NCBI RefSeq assembly: GCF_019428685.1
Contig: NZ_CP080095.1
Coordinates: forward strand, 4,278,001 to 4,342,000
Source of the DNA: Paraburkholderia edwinii
GTDB taxonomy: Bacteria > Pseudomonadota > Gammaproteobacteria > Burkholderiales > Burkholderiaceae
Direction: 5' to 3'
DNA length: 64,000 bases
In this document: positions 8,518 to 16,520 of the stretch, piece after piece
Numbering within the stretch: the stretch's first letter is position 1
How the letters are laid out: each line of letters starts with the position of its first letter
Made by a program: the position numbers and the translations under genes
The notes under the pieces: generated by a model
Databases searched by the model: none
The model's input: only the letters and a program-made list of their open reading frames with translations
What the model was told of the DNA's origin: nothing

Positions 8518-9963
8518 ATGTCTTTTGCCTCACTTGGCCTGATCGATCCCTTGCTGCGCAATGTGCAGGATCTCAATTACCAGACGCCTACACCGGTGCA
8601 GGCCAAGGCGATTCCTGCTGTGCTGAGTGGCAAGGACGTCATGGCCGCCGCACAGACCGGCACGGGCAAAACGGCGGGTTTTGCGTTGCCGCTGTTGCAA
8701 CGGCTAGTGCAACACGGCCCCGCGGTGTCCAGCAACCGCGCGCGTGTTCTGGTGCTGGTGCCCACGCGTGAACTGGCCGAACAGGTGCTGCAAAGTTTTA
8801 TCCAGTACGGCAAAGGCCTCGACTTGCGATTTCTCGCCGCCTACGGCGGTGTGAGCATCAACCCACAGATGATGTCGTTGCGCAAAGGCGTGGATGTGCT
8901 CGTTGCCACGCCGGGCCGTTTGCTCGATCTCAATCGCCAGAACGCCGTGCAGTTTGATCAGGTACAAACGCTGGTGCTGGATGAAGCCGACCGCATGCTG
9001 GATCTGGGCTTTGCGCGCGAACTCAATGCCGTCTTCGCTGCCCTACCCGCTCAGCGCCAGACCCTGTTGTTCTCCGCGACGTTTACCGATGATATCCGCG
9101 CCATGGCGGCGGGCATCCTACGCAACCCGCTCAATATCAGCGTCAGCCCGCCCAATGCCACGGCCAGCAAGATCAAGCAGTGGGTGGTCCCGGTGGACAA
9201 AAGGAACAAGCCCGACCTCTTCATGCACCTTGTGGCTGAGAACAACTGGGAGCACGCGCTGGTGTTCGTCAAAACCCGCAATGGCGTGGATTACCTGGCA
9301 GCCATGCTGGATGAAGCGGGTTATGCGGTCGACACCATCCACGGCGATAAACCGCAACCCGCACGCCTGCGTGCGCTGGAGCGCTTCAAGACGCGTGAAG
9401 TACAGATGCTGGTCGCCACCGACGTAGCTGCGCGTGGGCTGGATATCGACGACCTGCCGTTGGTGATTAACGTCGATCTGCCGATCGTGGCGCAAGACTA
9501 TGTGCACCGTATTGGCCGTACCGGCCGCGCGGGCGCCAGCGGCGTGGCGGTGTCCCTGGCGTGTGCCGACGAAGCGCCACAACTCGCCGCGATTGAAGCG
9601 CTGATCCGGCAAACGCTGCCCCGTGAAGAAGAGCCAGGTTTTGAAGCCGAACACCGCGTGCCGCAAACGAGCGCGACGGGCCAGATCATCAAGAAACCTA
9701 AGAAACCGAAGAAGCCCAAAGTGCCGCAAGCTGCGCCTGGCACCTTGCAGGTGCCCAGCAAGAAATCGCGCTCGCAAGGTGGTGAAAATAAAAGCAAGCC
9801 TGCGGCGCCACGCGCTGTGGCTGCGGGTAAAGGCACAAGTTTCTCCAGCGGTAGCCCATTCAGCGTGCAAAAGCCGCGCAGCAAAGCCGCCAGCAAGCCA
9901 GTTGCGGGTTCACCCAAGCCGGCTGGCAAACCCGCTGGTGGCCGCGGCAAACGCCAACCCTGA
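8518..9963 (+). CDS. rhlE: DEAD-box RNA helicase, RhlE type
   Basis: 481 residues with every helicase motif in order: Q motif (F-x-SLGL...YQTPTPVQ), motif I AQTGTGKT (about 45-52), PTRELAEQV, TPGRLLDL, II DEAD, III SAT, V ATDVAARGLDID and VI HRIGRTGRAG. The C-terminal ~90 residues are a Lys/Pro/Ala-rich basic tail (KKPKKPKKPK) as in RhlE proteins. It acts in RNA remodelling, ribosome assembly or mRNA decay. I use the ATG at 8518 because family similarity starts at MSFASLGL; the frame is open back to 8443. The gene sits beside decayed sequence and its base usage looks less GC-extreme than its neighbours. Confidence 0.9.
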   Translation: MSFASLGLIDPLLRNVQDLNYQTPTPVQAKAIPAVLSGKDVMAAAQTGTGKTAGFALPLLQRLVQHGPAVSSNRARVLVLVPTRELAEQVLQSFIQYGKGLDLRFLAAYGGVSINPQMMSLRKGVDVLVATPGRLLDLNRQNAVQFDQVQTLVLDEADRMLDLGFARELNAVFAALPAQRQTLLFSATFTDDIRAMAAGILRNPLNISVSPPNATASKIKQWVVPVDKRNKPDLFMHLVAENNWEHALVFVKTRNGVDYLAAMLDEAGYAVDTIHGDKPQPARLRALERFKTREVQMLVATDVAARGLDIDDLPLVINVDLPIVAQDYVHRIGRTGRAGASGVAVSLACADEAPQLAAIEALIRQTLPREEEPGFEAEHRVPQTSATGQIIKKPKKPKKPKVPQAAPGTLQVPSKKSRSQGGENKSKPAAPRAVAAGKGTSFSSGSPFSVQKPRSKAASKPVAGSPKPAGKPAGGRGKRQP

Positions 9964-9977
9964 TCTGTGGCGCCTGG

Positions 9978-10829
9978 TCATTCCGTGACCTTGACATGCC
10001 GCGTTCCCGTCACCTCCTCGTGGTAGTGCGGCTTCGTCAGTTCGTCCGCCATGACAACGGGATTAGCAAGGATCGTTTCGGTCGTCAGGGTGGACCGCGA
10101 CCGGTCGAACCAGCAGGCGAGCGCCGAATTCCGGTTACCGTGCAGATCCACGATGAGCCGACGCAACTGGTCCACAGATGCGTCCTGGGGCGGTTTGGGC
10201 GGAAAAAACTTCGGCGGAAGGACGAGCGCGTCGCCAGGTGCGACCCATAGATCCGCGAGAAAAATCTCGTTGACATAGGGACGCCAGCGGGCAACGGAAA
10301 TGACCAGCGGCAGGGATTTGTCCTGCGAGAAAAAGACGTGCGCAAAGGCATGGTACTCGAGGTCAGTCGGGTTCCAGCTCAACAGTTCGCGCCGCCGGGA
10401 CGGCCCGAGATAGGGCGATTGATGGGCGGCCCATTTGCTGTATGCGTGTTTTGCGCGTACGAGGCCATCGTACTGAAATGGTATCGATTGCCCGCTTCTC
10501 AGCAAGGTCATGCCAAATGCCTGCGCGCTTTCATAGGTCGCGTGCAACGCTTCGTAATGCACTTCGTCCTGGCGAAAATCGAACAGTGTGATGTCATACG
10601 GCGGTTCGTCGGGGACCGTCTTCCGCACATGACCGATCCCGGTATAACGGGTGCCGAGTTCGAGATCGGGGTCATCGGGAGCGAGTTCGATTGGCGTTCC
10701 TCTCGGTCCGGAAAAGAATTTGGGAGTACCACATGCGTTAAACAGGTAGCGCTTGCCTTCGACATCGGGCAGTGGCGTGGCACTGCCTTCGAAAATGAAC
10801 GCAACCGGATCGAATACATTGGGGTACAT
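9978..10829 (-). CDS. Hypothetical protein
   Basis: 283 residues, convergent with the helicase gene (14 bp apart). No signal peptide or membrane segment. The N-terminal third has many aromatic and charged residues (YLFNACGTPKFFSGPRGTPI), and the C-terminal half contains a proline-rich strand (LVLPPKFFPPKPPQD). Codon usage and uninterrupted length support a real gene, but I recognise no family. The ATG at 10829 has only a weak ribosome site. The small exported protein gene upstream (10872-11120) is on the same strand. Confidence 0.65.
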   Translation of the reverse strand: MYPNVFDPVAFIFEGSATPLPDVEGKRYLFNACGTPKFFSGPRGTPIELAPDDPDLELGTRYTGIGHVRKTVPDEPPYDITLFDFRQDEVHYEALHATYESAQAFGMTLLRSGQSIPFQYDGLVRAKHAYSKWAAHQSPYLGPSRRRELLSWNPTDLEYHAFAHVFFSQDKSLPLVISVARWRPYVNEIFLADLWVAPGDALVLPPKFFPPKPPQDASVDQLRRLIVDLHGNRNSALACWFDRSRSTLTTETILANPVVMADELTKPHYHEEVTGTRHVKVTE

Positions 10830-10871
10830 AGTGAATCGGTTTCCCTGTCGTGGCGAGGTGGCGGTTAACTG

Positions 10872-11120
10872 TCAATTGCAGTGGTCCGGGCGGGGCTTCG
10901 AACCGCGCTGGTCTACCGGCACTTTGCAGTTGTTGACTCGCTGCTCATCGCTGGCCTTGTCTCCCAGACGCTCCTTCAGCGTTTTAGGGTCTGCCTTCTC
11001 CGGCAGACCCTCTGCAGCGGATTGGTTCGATGCTGCCTTTTCTTCGGCTGCGTTTGCGACATTCGTTACCGGTGCAACTGCCAGCACGACCACAACGTAG
11101 AGTTCCAGAATCGCACGCAT
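10872..11120 (-). CDS. Small exported protein with two cysteines
   Basis: 82 residues. An N-terminal signal peptide (ILELYVVVVLAVAPVTNVANA, cleavage likely before AEEK) is followed by a charged region and a C-terminal pair of cysteines (NNCKVPVDQRGSKPRPDHC) able to form one disulphide in the periplasm. A good AGGAG site precedes the ATG at 11120. Possibly co-transcribed with the gene at 9978-10829. Function unknown. Confidence 0.7.
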   Translation of the reverse strand: MRAILELYVVVVLAVAPVTNVANAAEEKAASNQSAAEGLPEKADPKTLKERLGDKASDEQRVNNCKVPVDQRGSKPRPDHCN

Positions 11121-11293
11121 ATGCGCGTCTCCTGCCCGAATTCGCTGATCGAAGTATTGTCAGGCGTTTCGTGCAATCCTGCCCTCCGCTTTCTTGCGCT
11201 CATTTTCGTGAAAGCTCAAAGCGTGGACGACTGTGGCAGCGGTAAATTGTCGAGTAAGCTTACCTTGAGTTCGTGGCGTTAAGGAGGTGTCCG

Positions 11294-11971
11294 ATGGCTG
11301 GGATCATTCATCCTTTTTACGAGTCGCATCGCGCTGACATGGAGGCCGCCATGCGGCATCGCCTCGACCTTGCCGAAGCGATGCTGCGTGCGCGCGCGCA
11401 TCTAACCGATATGGATGGGATCAAGCGTGAGGTGATGGACGAATTCGAAATCGTGCTCACTCAAATGCCCTATGTCGGCGGCACGGCAAGTCGTATGAGC
11501 GATTTCTTTATGCGCCTGATGGGATTCATCGCTATCGGCCGGGTGCTCCGGCGACACGGCGTTTCGCTATCGGTGATTGGCGAAATCGAGCGGGAAACCT
11601 ATAAGGCGCAATTGCTCACCGTGCCCGAGGCCGAACGTTTTGCGTCCGGGCGTGAATTCATGTCGTCAGAGAATCAGACTTTGCTGCGCGAGCAGGCAGC
11701 AAAAAGTCATCAGAACGGGTTCCCGGAAGATTTCGTCTACGATTTTGTCGAGCCGGGCCCGGATGACAATTTTGAGTTCGGCATCAACTACACCGCTTGT
11801 GGCTTTTGCAAATTCGCGGCTCGCCATGGAGACAAAGAAATCTTGCCGAGCATCTGCGGACTTGATTTCGACGCCTATGCGACGCGAGGTATCCGCCTGG
11901 AAAGGACGCAAACCCTGGCAGGCGGCGCGAGTCATTGCAATTTCCGATTCTCGCGGGTTTCGAAGGATTAG
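11294..11971 (+). CDS. ATC hydrolase-family protein
   Basis: 225 residues matching the L-2-amino-thiazoline-4-carboxylic acid hydrolase family (PF14196 type): N-terminal helical segment, central FMRLMGFIAIGRVLRR and the conserved C-terminal block NYTACGFCKFAARHGDKEIL with CxxC plus a later Cys. The family is named after a ring-opening step towards L-cysteine in Pseudomonas, but many members have unproven substrates. The start at 11294 is fixed by an excellent AAGGAGGTG site. It stands alone and ends at a strong bidirectional hairpin. Confidence 0.75.
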   Translation: MAGIIHPFYESHRADMEAAMRHRLDLAEAMLRARAHLTDMDGIKREVMDEFEIVLTQMPYVGGTASRMSDFFMRLMGFIAIGRVLRRHGVSLSVIGEIERETYKAQLLTVPEAERFASGREFMSSENQTLLREQAAKSHQNGFPEDFVYDFVEPGPDDNFEFGINYTACGFCKFAARHGDKEILPSICGLDFDAYATRGIRLERTQTLAGGASHCNFRFSRVSKD

Positions 11972-12011
11972 GATGATGTATGCGTGGGCTTCGAACGGGC
12001 GCTCTTGGGGA

Positions 12012-12041
12012 AGCTAAACGACCGGGACGGGTCGTTTAGCT
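12012..12041. terminator. Bidirectional hairpin between convergent genes
   Basis: Perfect 12-bp stem (12012-12023 with 12030-12041) and a 6-nt loop, placed between the stop codons of the ATC-hydrolase-like gene and the convergent AraC gene. An A/T-containing stem base (AGCTAAAC) suits termination in both directions. Confidence 0.75.
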
Positions 12042-12064
12042 GCGTGCGTCGTCGGGCCGACATC

Positions 12065-13093
12065 TCACTGCTGCCGAATCCCCCCCGGCCCCTTCCCCGT
12101 CCACCGCTTCAGCGCTCTGCGGAAATTCGCTGTATCGCTAAAGCCGAGCAGCATGGCGACATCTTCAGTGCTCATTCTGGTCGTCTTCAGGTATTCAGTT
12201 GCCAACGAGCAGCGCACATCATCAACGATCGCCAGAAACGATGTACCTTCTGCCTCGAGCCGCCGACGTAGCGTTCTGCTGGTCATCTTCAGAACAGCGG
12301 CGACCGTTTCCATATCCGGAAACTCGCCGGGTTTGCGCATCAACTCCTGATAAACCTCGCCGGATACGCCGAACGATGTTTTGGCTTGCCCAATCAGCCG
12401 GTCGCACGTTTCCTGAAGCAGTGCCGCCGAGTGCCGGTGCGCCAGCTGCGGTCTGAACTCGAGTATCGCGCTGTCGTAGATCAGCTCGCACTGTTGCGCG
12501 TCGAATTCACAAGGGCAGCCGAGATACTCCGGATAGATGCTTGCATGAGGCGGCGCCGGATACGAAAAGCGTGCCTTCAATGGTGGACACGTTCTTCCTG
12601 CAACGTCCTGCAAGTGCGTGACGTGCTGCGTGTATTGCTGCTCGAGCAAAAACTGCTGCACATCGCGCGGCAGGTTCGAAGCGAATGCATCCGGAAACGT
12701 CCAGACGGAGCTGTCCGGATACTCGGTCCATTCGATCGTCAGCGTCGGCGTGGCGAGGCGATGGTATTTCACGCCCAGCCTGAAGTAGTCGCGCAGCGAG
12801 AGACACGACATCAGCGCATACCCGTACATGCCGTACGCCGCGAGGTGGAGACGCGAACCGGTCCTGAAAGGTGTGGCCGGGCTCGATGAGAGGTTGACCG
12901 CATTGCGGCAAACAGCGGCGTATTGACGTACCGATGTCAGGCACGACGCGTCGTATATCTGGCTGGGCGCGATGCCGCTTCCGTTCAGGCTCTCCTCCGC
13001 GCTAATGCCCTGTTCCGCGAGAACCTCAACCAGCGCCGCGATCTTATACGGCGCATAAATGCGCTCGTTCAATAACGGAAGTTTCGAAGACAA
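12065..13093 (-). CDS. AraC-family regulator with arabinose-binding-like sensor domain
   Basis: 342 residues in the OruR/ArgR-like layout: a long N-terminal ligand domain (about 1-220, with AAYGMYGYALMSCLSLRDYF typical of the group) and a C-terminal AraC helix-turn-helix (VAMLLGFSDTANFRRALKRW). It is divergent from the BKACE operon starting at 13263, with a shared 169-bp control region, so it is the obvious candidate activator of that operon. The inducer is unknown. Confidence 0.87.
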   Translation of the reverse strand: MSSKLPLLNERIYAPYKIAALVEVLAEQGISAEESLNGSGIAPSQIYDASCLTSVRQYAAVCRNAVNLSSSPATPFRTGSRLHLAAYGMYGYALMSCLSLRDYFRLGVKYHRLATPTLTIEWTEYPDSSVWTFPDAFASNLPRDVQQFLLEQQYTQHVTHLQDVAGRTCPPLKARFSYPAPPHASIYPEYLGCPCEFDAQQCELIYDSAILEFRPQLAHRHSAALLQETCDRLIGQAKTSFGVSGEVYQELMRKPGEFPDMETVAAVLKMTSRTLRRRLEAEGTSFLAIVDDVRCSLATEYLKTTRMSTEDVAMLLGFSDTANFRRALKRWTGKGPGGIRQQ

Positions 13094-13235
13094 ACCGCCT
13101 CCTCAGGATGTCCTCCAGGGACACCACTCTGTCCGGAATAGACCTTACCGGGCAGATCGTATCTAACTATCATCGGCACAACAAGATACGGGCGCCTGTG
13201 CTGAACGGCAGCCCGCAAACATATCGGAGACAGAC

Positions 13236-13259
13236 ATGGACGCTCTCAGAGCGCGCTGA
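13236..13259 (+). CDS. Possible 7-codon leader ORF (MDALRAR)
   Basis: A short ORF with a better ribosome site (CGGAGAC, 6 nt upstream) than the downstream BKACE gene, ending in TGA three bases before the BKACE ATG and in the same frame. Translation of the main gene might depend on re-initiation after it. It may equally be chance. Confidence 0.3.
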   Translation: MDALRAR

Positions 13260-13262
13260 ACA

Positions 13263-14201
13263 ATGACCGACACGAATCGCAAGGTCATCATTACGTGTGC
13301 GGTAACAGGTTCCGCGCATGTCCCCTCAATGTCGGAATATCTGCCGTTCAAGCCTGCCGACATCGAGGCTCAGGCAATTGAAGCGGCGCAGGCCGGCGCG
13401 GCCATTCTGCATCTGCACGCACGCCATCCCGACGATGGTCGGCCGACGCCCTCCCCTGAAATATTCAAGCAGTTCGTGCCGGCCATTGCCCGGCAAACCG
13501 ACGCCGTCATCAATATCTCGACCGGCGGCAGCACGCGCATGACGCTTGAAGAACGGCTGGCCTACGCGCGCATCGCGAAGCCCGAGATGTGCTCGCTCAA
13601 CATGGGCTCGATGAACTTCTCGTTGCACCCCATCGCGGCCAGGATGCCATCGTGGCGCTTCGACTGGGAGAAGGACTACGTCGAAGGCATGGAGGACATG
13701 ATCTTCCGTAACACCTTTCTCGACATCAAAAATATCCTGACCGAGTTTCGCGAGTACGGTACGCGCTTCGAGTTCGAGTGTTATGACGTCGGGCACCTCT
13801 ACAGCCTCGCCCATTTCGTCGACATCGGGCTCGTCAAGCCGCCGTTCTTTATTCAATCGGTGATCGGCATTCTCGGCGGAATCGGCCCCGACCCGGAGAA
13901 CCTCAATGTGATGCGTTCGACGGCCGACCGCCTGTTCGGCCGCGATCACTATCAGTTCTCCGTGCTCGGCGCCGGTCGTCACCAGATGTCCCTCGTGACC
14001 ATGGGCGCGATCATGGGCGGCAATGTTCGTGTCGGACTCGAAGACAGCGTCTACCTGTCGAAGGGCGTCAAAGCAAAGACGAACGCCGAACAGGTCCGGA
14101 AGATTCGCCGGATTCTTGAAGATCTGTCGTTCGACATTGCGACGCCCGCGGACGCTCGCGCAATACTCGGGTTGAAGGGACGCGACAACGTTTCGCTGTG
14201 A
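13263..14201 (+). CDS. BKACE-family beta-keto acid cleavage enzyme (DUF849)
   Basis: 312 residues of the family named after 3-keto-5-aminohexanoate cleavage enzyme, which condenses a beta-keto acid with acetyl-CoA to give acetoacetate and a CoA ester. Visible signatures are KVIITCAVTGS at the N-terminus, the metal-binding HLHARHPDDGRP, VINISTGGS, and the C-terminal GNVRVGLEDSVYL. It opens an operon with an MFS carrier, an SDR and a tannase-like esterase, suggesting that a beta-keto acid arises from the SDR step. The actual substrate is not deducible. Confidence 0.9.
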   Translation: MTDTNRKVIITCAVTGSAHVPSMSEYLPFKPADIEAQAIEAAQAGAAILHLHARHPDDGRPTPSPEIFKQFVPAIARQTDAVINISTGGSTRMTLEERLAYARIAKPEMCSLNMGSMNFSLHPIAARMPSWRFDWEKDYVEGMEDMIFRNTFLDIKNILTEFREYGTRFEFECYDVGHLYSLAHFVDIGLVKPPFFIQSVIGILGGIGPDPENLNVMRSTADRLFGRDHYQFSVLGAGRHQMSLVTMGAIMGGNVRVGLEDSVYLSKGVKAKTNAEQVRKIRRILEDLSFDIATPADARAILGLKGRDNVSL

Positions 14202-14222
14202 GCGAGAACTTCTGGAGACGCT

Positions 14223-15563
14223 ATGAATGCCACTACCGTTGATCAAGACGCGGGCATCACTCATCGACTTGCCACGCACAAGGCGATGGTCAGGCTCATT
14301 CCATTGATGTGCGCCATCTATTTCCTGTCCTTCATCGACCGCACGAATGTCGCGCTCGCCAAGACCGCGCTCGCTGCGGACCTGGGGATCAGTGCCGCCG
14401 CATATGGACTCGGCGCGGGTATTTTCTTTATCGGCTATGCACTGCTTGAAGTGCCGAGCAATCTGGCGGCCCATCGCGTCGGACCGCGCAGATGGATCGC
14501 GCGCATTGCCGTGAGCTGGGGGATTCTGTCGACCGCGATGATGTTCGTGCAAGGAGAGTGGTCGTTCTACATTCTTCGCGTGCTGCTTGGCGTCGCGGAG
14601 GCCGGACTGTTCCCGGCGCTGATGTACATGGTGACCTTATGGTTCGCGCCGAAAGATCGTGCTGTCGCCGTCGGCTGGATTTATACCGCGCCGTCCGTCG
14701 CGCTCATCATCGGCAACCCGCTCGGCGCGGCACTGATGCAACTGGGCGGCACAGGCGGCCTGCACGGGTGGCAATGGATGTTTCTGCTGGAAGGCGTGCC
14801 GACCATCGTGGCGGGCATCGTCCTTTATTTCAAGCTTCCCGACCGGCCGACTGCCGTCAGGTGGCTAACGGCGCAGGAAGCGCAAGCCCTCGAAACGCAC
14901 GCAGTCATCGACAATCACGGTCATGCGGAGCTCTTCTCCGCAGACTGGCTCGCTGCAATCAGGCGGCCCACCACCATCCTCATCAGTCTGATTTACTTCC
15001 TGAATCAGGTGGCGTTCGTTGGCCTGTACTTCTTCACGCCAGCCATCGTCGGCCAGATGCATGTTTCGTCGCCACTGCTTATCGGCTTGCTGTCGAGTAG
15101 CGTCGGCTTCGGCTTCCTGTTCGGTGTGCTCGTGCTGCCGCGCATTCACCGTCGCATAAGCAACGACTGCGCGTTTCTTGGCAGCCTGACCGCGGGCCTC
15201 GTACTCAGCGGTTGTGCGTTCATCGCGACCGCAAATCAGACGCTCCAAATCATCCTGCTCGGCGCAACCGGCTTCTTCGCGGGCGGCATCCTGCCGTCGT
15301 ACTGGGCAGTTGCCATGAAGCGTCTCCAGGGTATCCAGGCTGCCGCCGGCCTCGCCTTTATCAACACGGTCGGACTGTTGGGCGGATTTGCCGGGCCCTA
15401 TCTTTTCGGATTGGCCGAAACGCTAACCCGAAGAAGCGATGCGGGCTTTAACGTCATCGTCGCGGCGTCCGTCATCGGCCTGTGTCTGGTGCCGCTTCTC
15501 GCAAAGGCGATTCGCGCTGAAGAACGGCCCGTCGCCGGGCATGCCGCCGCAGTTCAGTTGTAG
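14223..15563 (+). CDS. MFS transporter, anion:cation symporter type
   Basis: 446 residues with about 12 membrane segments and the ACS-family opening (FIDRTNVALAKTALAADLG and FIGYALLEVPSNLAAHRVG). Carriers of this group import organic anions such as phthalate, tartrate, glucarate or hydroxy-aromatic acids. It begins 21 bp after the BKACE stop with a CTGGAG site, so the two are co-transcribed. It probably imports the substrate of the operon. Confidence 0.88.
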   Translation: MNATTVDQDAGITHRLATHKAMVRLIPLMCAIYFLSFIDRTNVALAKTALAADLGISAAAYGLGAGIFFIGYALLEVPSNLAAHRVGPRRWIARIAVSWGILSTAMMFVQGEWSFYILRVLLGVAEAGLFPALMYMVTLWFAPKDRAVAVGWIYTAPSVALIIGNPLGAALMQLGGTGGLHGWQWMFLLEGVPTIVAGIVLYFKLPDRPTAVRWLTAQEAQALETHAVIDNHGHAELFSADWLAAIRRPTTILISLIYFLNQVAFVGLYFFTPAIVGQMHVSSPLLIGLLSSSVGFGFLFGVLVLPRIHRRISNDCAFLGSLTAGLVLSGCAFIATANQTLQIILLGATGFFAGGILPSYWAVAMKRLQGIQAAAGLAFINTVGLLGGFAGPYLFGLAETLTRRSDAGFNVIVAASVIGLCLVPLLAKAIRAEERPVAGHAAAVQL

Positions 15564-15659
15564 ACGTCGAAGGTCGACTTGCCGGGCTGATCTGTCCGGT
15601 ACGCCTTCGCTGGATTTCTGCGGGATTTCTTTGGATCAACGATTCGATCAGGAAGCCAT

Positions 15660-16451
15660 ATGAACGTTCTTGAACGCCTGAAGCCGCGACCTGGGCTGCG
15701 CGTACTGATCTCAGGTGCGGCGTCCGGTATCGGAGCGGCGATTGCAGAGGCGTTTCTCGAAGCCGACGCCAACGTCTATATCTGCGACGTCGACCGCTCG
15801 GCTATCGAGCGCGCCAAAGAGCGGCATCCGGCGCTTCACGCCGGCGTAGCCGACGTGGGCAACCGCGAGCAGGTCGACGCGATTATCGACGACGCGCGCA
15901 CGAGGCTGGGCGGTCTCGACATCCTCGTCAACAACGCAGGTATCGCCGGCCCGACAGGTGAGGTCGAAGCAATCAGCCCGGACGAGTGGGACCGTACCAT
16001 CTCGACGAACCTCAACAGCCAGTACTACTTTCTGCGCAAGGCGGTTCCCGTGCTGAAGGAAACCTCGGATTGCGCCGGCATCGTCGCGATGTCGTCGGTG
16101 GCCGGCCGCCTCGGCTACGCGTTTCGCACGCCGTATGCCGCCACCAAATGGGCCATTGTCGGGCTTGTGAAGTCGCTCGCGATCGAGCTCGGACCGTCCA
16201 ACATCCGCGTCAACACGATCCTGCCCGGCGTCGTGCAGGGTGAACGGATGGACCGCGTGATTGCCGCGCGCGCCGCATCGACAGGTGTCACCTTCGAAGC
16301 GATGAAGGAAGAATACCTTCGCAAGATTTCGCTTCGCCGGATGGTCACGGTCGACGATATCGCGGCCATGACCCTCTTCCTCGCGTCGCCGGCGGGTCAG
16401 CACATCTCAGGACAGGCCATCAGCGTCGACGGCAACGTCGAATACCTCTAG
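15660..16451 (+). CDS. SDR-family NAD(P)-dependent oxidoreductase
   Basis: 263 residues with the classical SDR pattern: SGAASGIGAAI nucleotide-binding turn, NNAG, and the catalytic Ser (AMSSVAG) with YAATK. The Asp after the second strand (CDVDRS) favours NAD(H). The expected role is oxidation of a hydroxyl to the keto acid used by the BKACE enzyme, an inference from the operon. It follows the MFS gene by 96 bp. Confidence 0.9.
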   Translation: MNVLERLKPRPGLRVLISGAASGIGAAIAEAFLEADANVYICDVDRSAIERAKERHPALHAGVADVGNREQVDAIIDDARTRLGGLDILVNNAGIAGPTGEVEAISPDEWDRTISTNLNSQYYFLRKAVPVLKETSDCAGIVAMSSVAGRLGYAFRTPYAATKWAIVGLVKSLAIELGPSNIRVNTILPGVVQGERMDRVIAARAASTGVTFEAMKEEYLRKISLRRMVTVDDIAAMTLFLASPAGQHISGQAISVDGNVEYL

Positions 16452-16520
16452 AAAAAGCCGTTTCCCGGCATCCCCTCAAAACCCCGACGCAATCCTGCTA
16501 AAACAAACAGCGGAGACATC

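Noticed and set aside
13326..14552. 408-codon minus-strand open frame across BKACE and MFS genes
   Set aside because: It spans two real genes on the other strand and shows only Arg/His-rich shadow composition.
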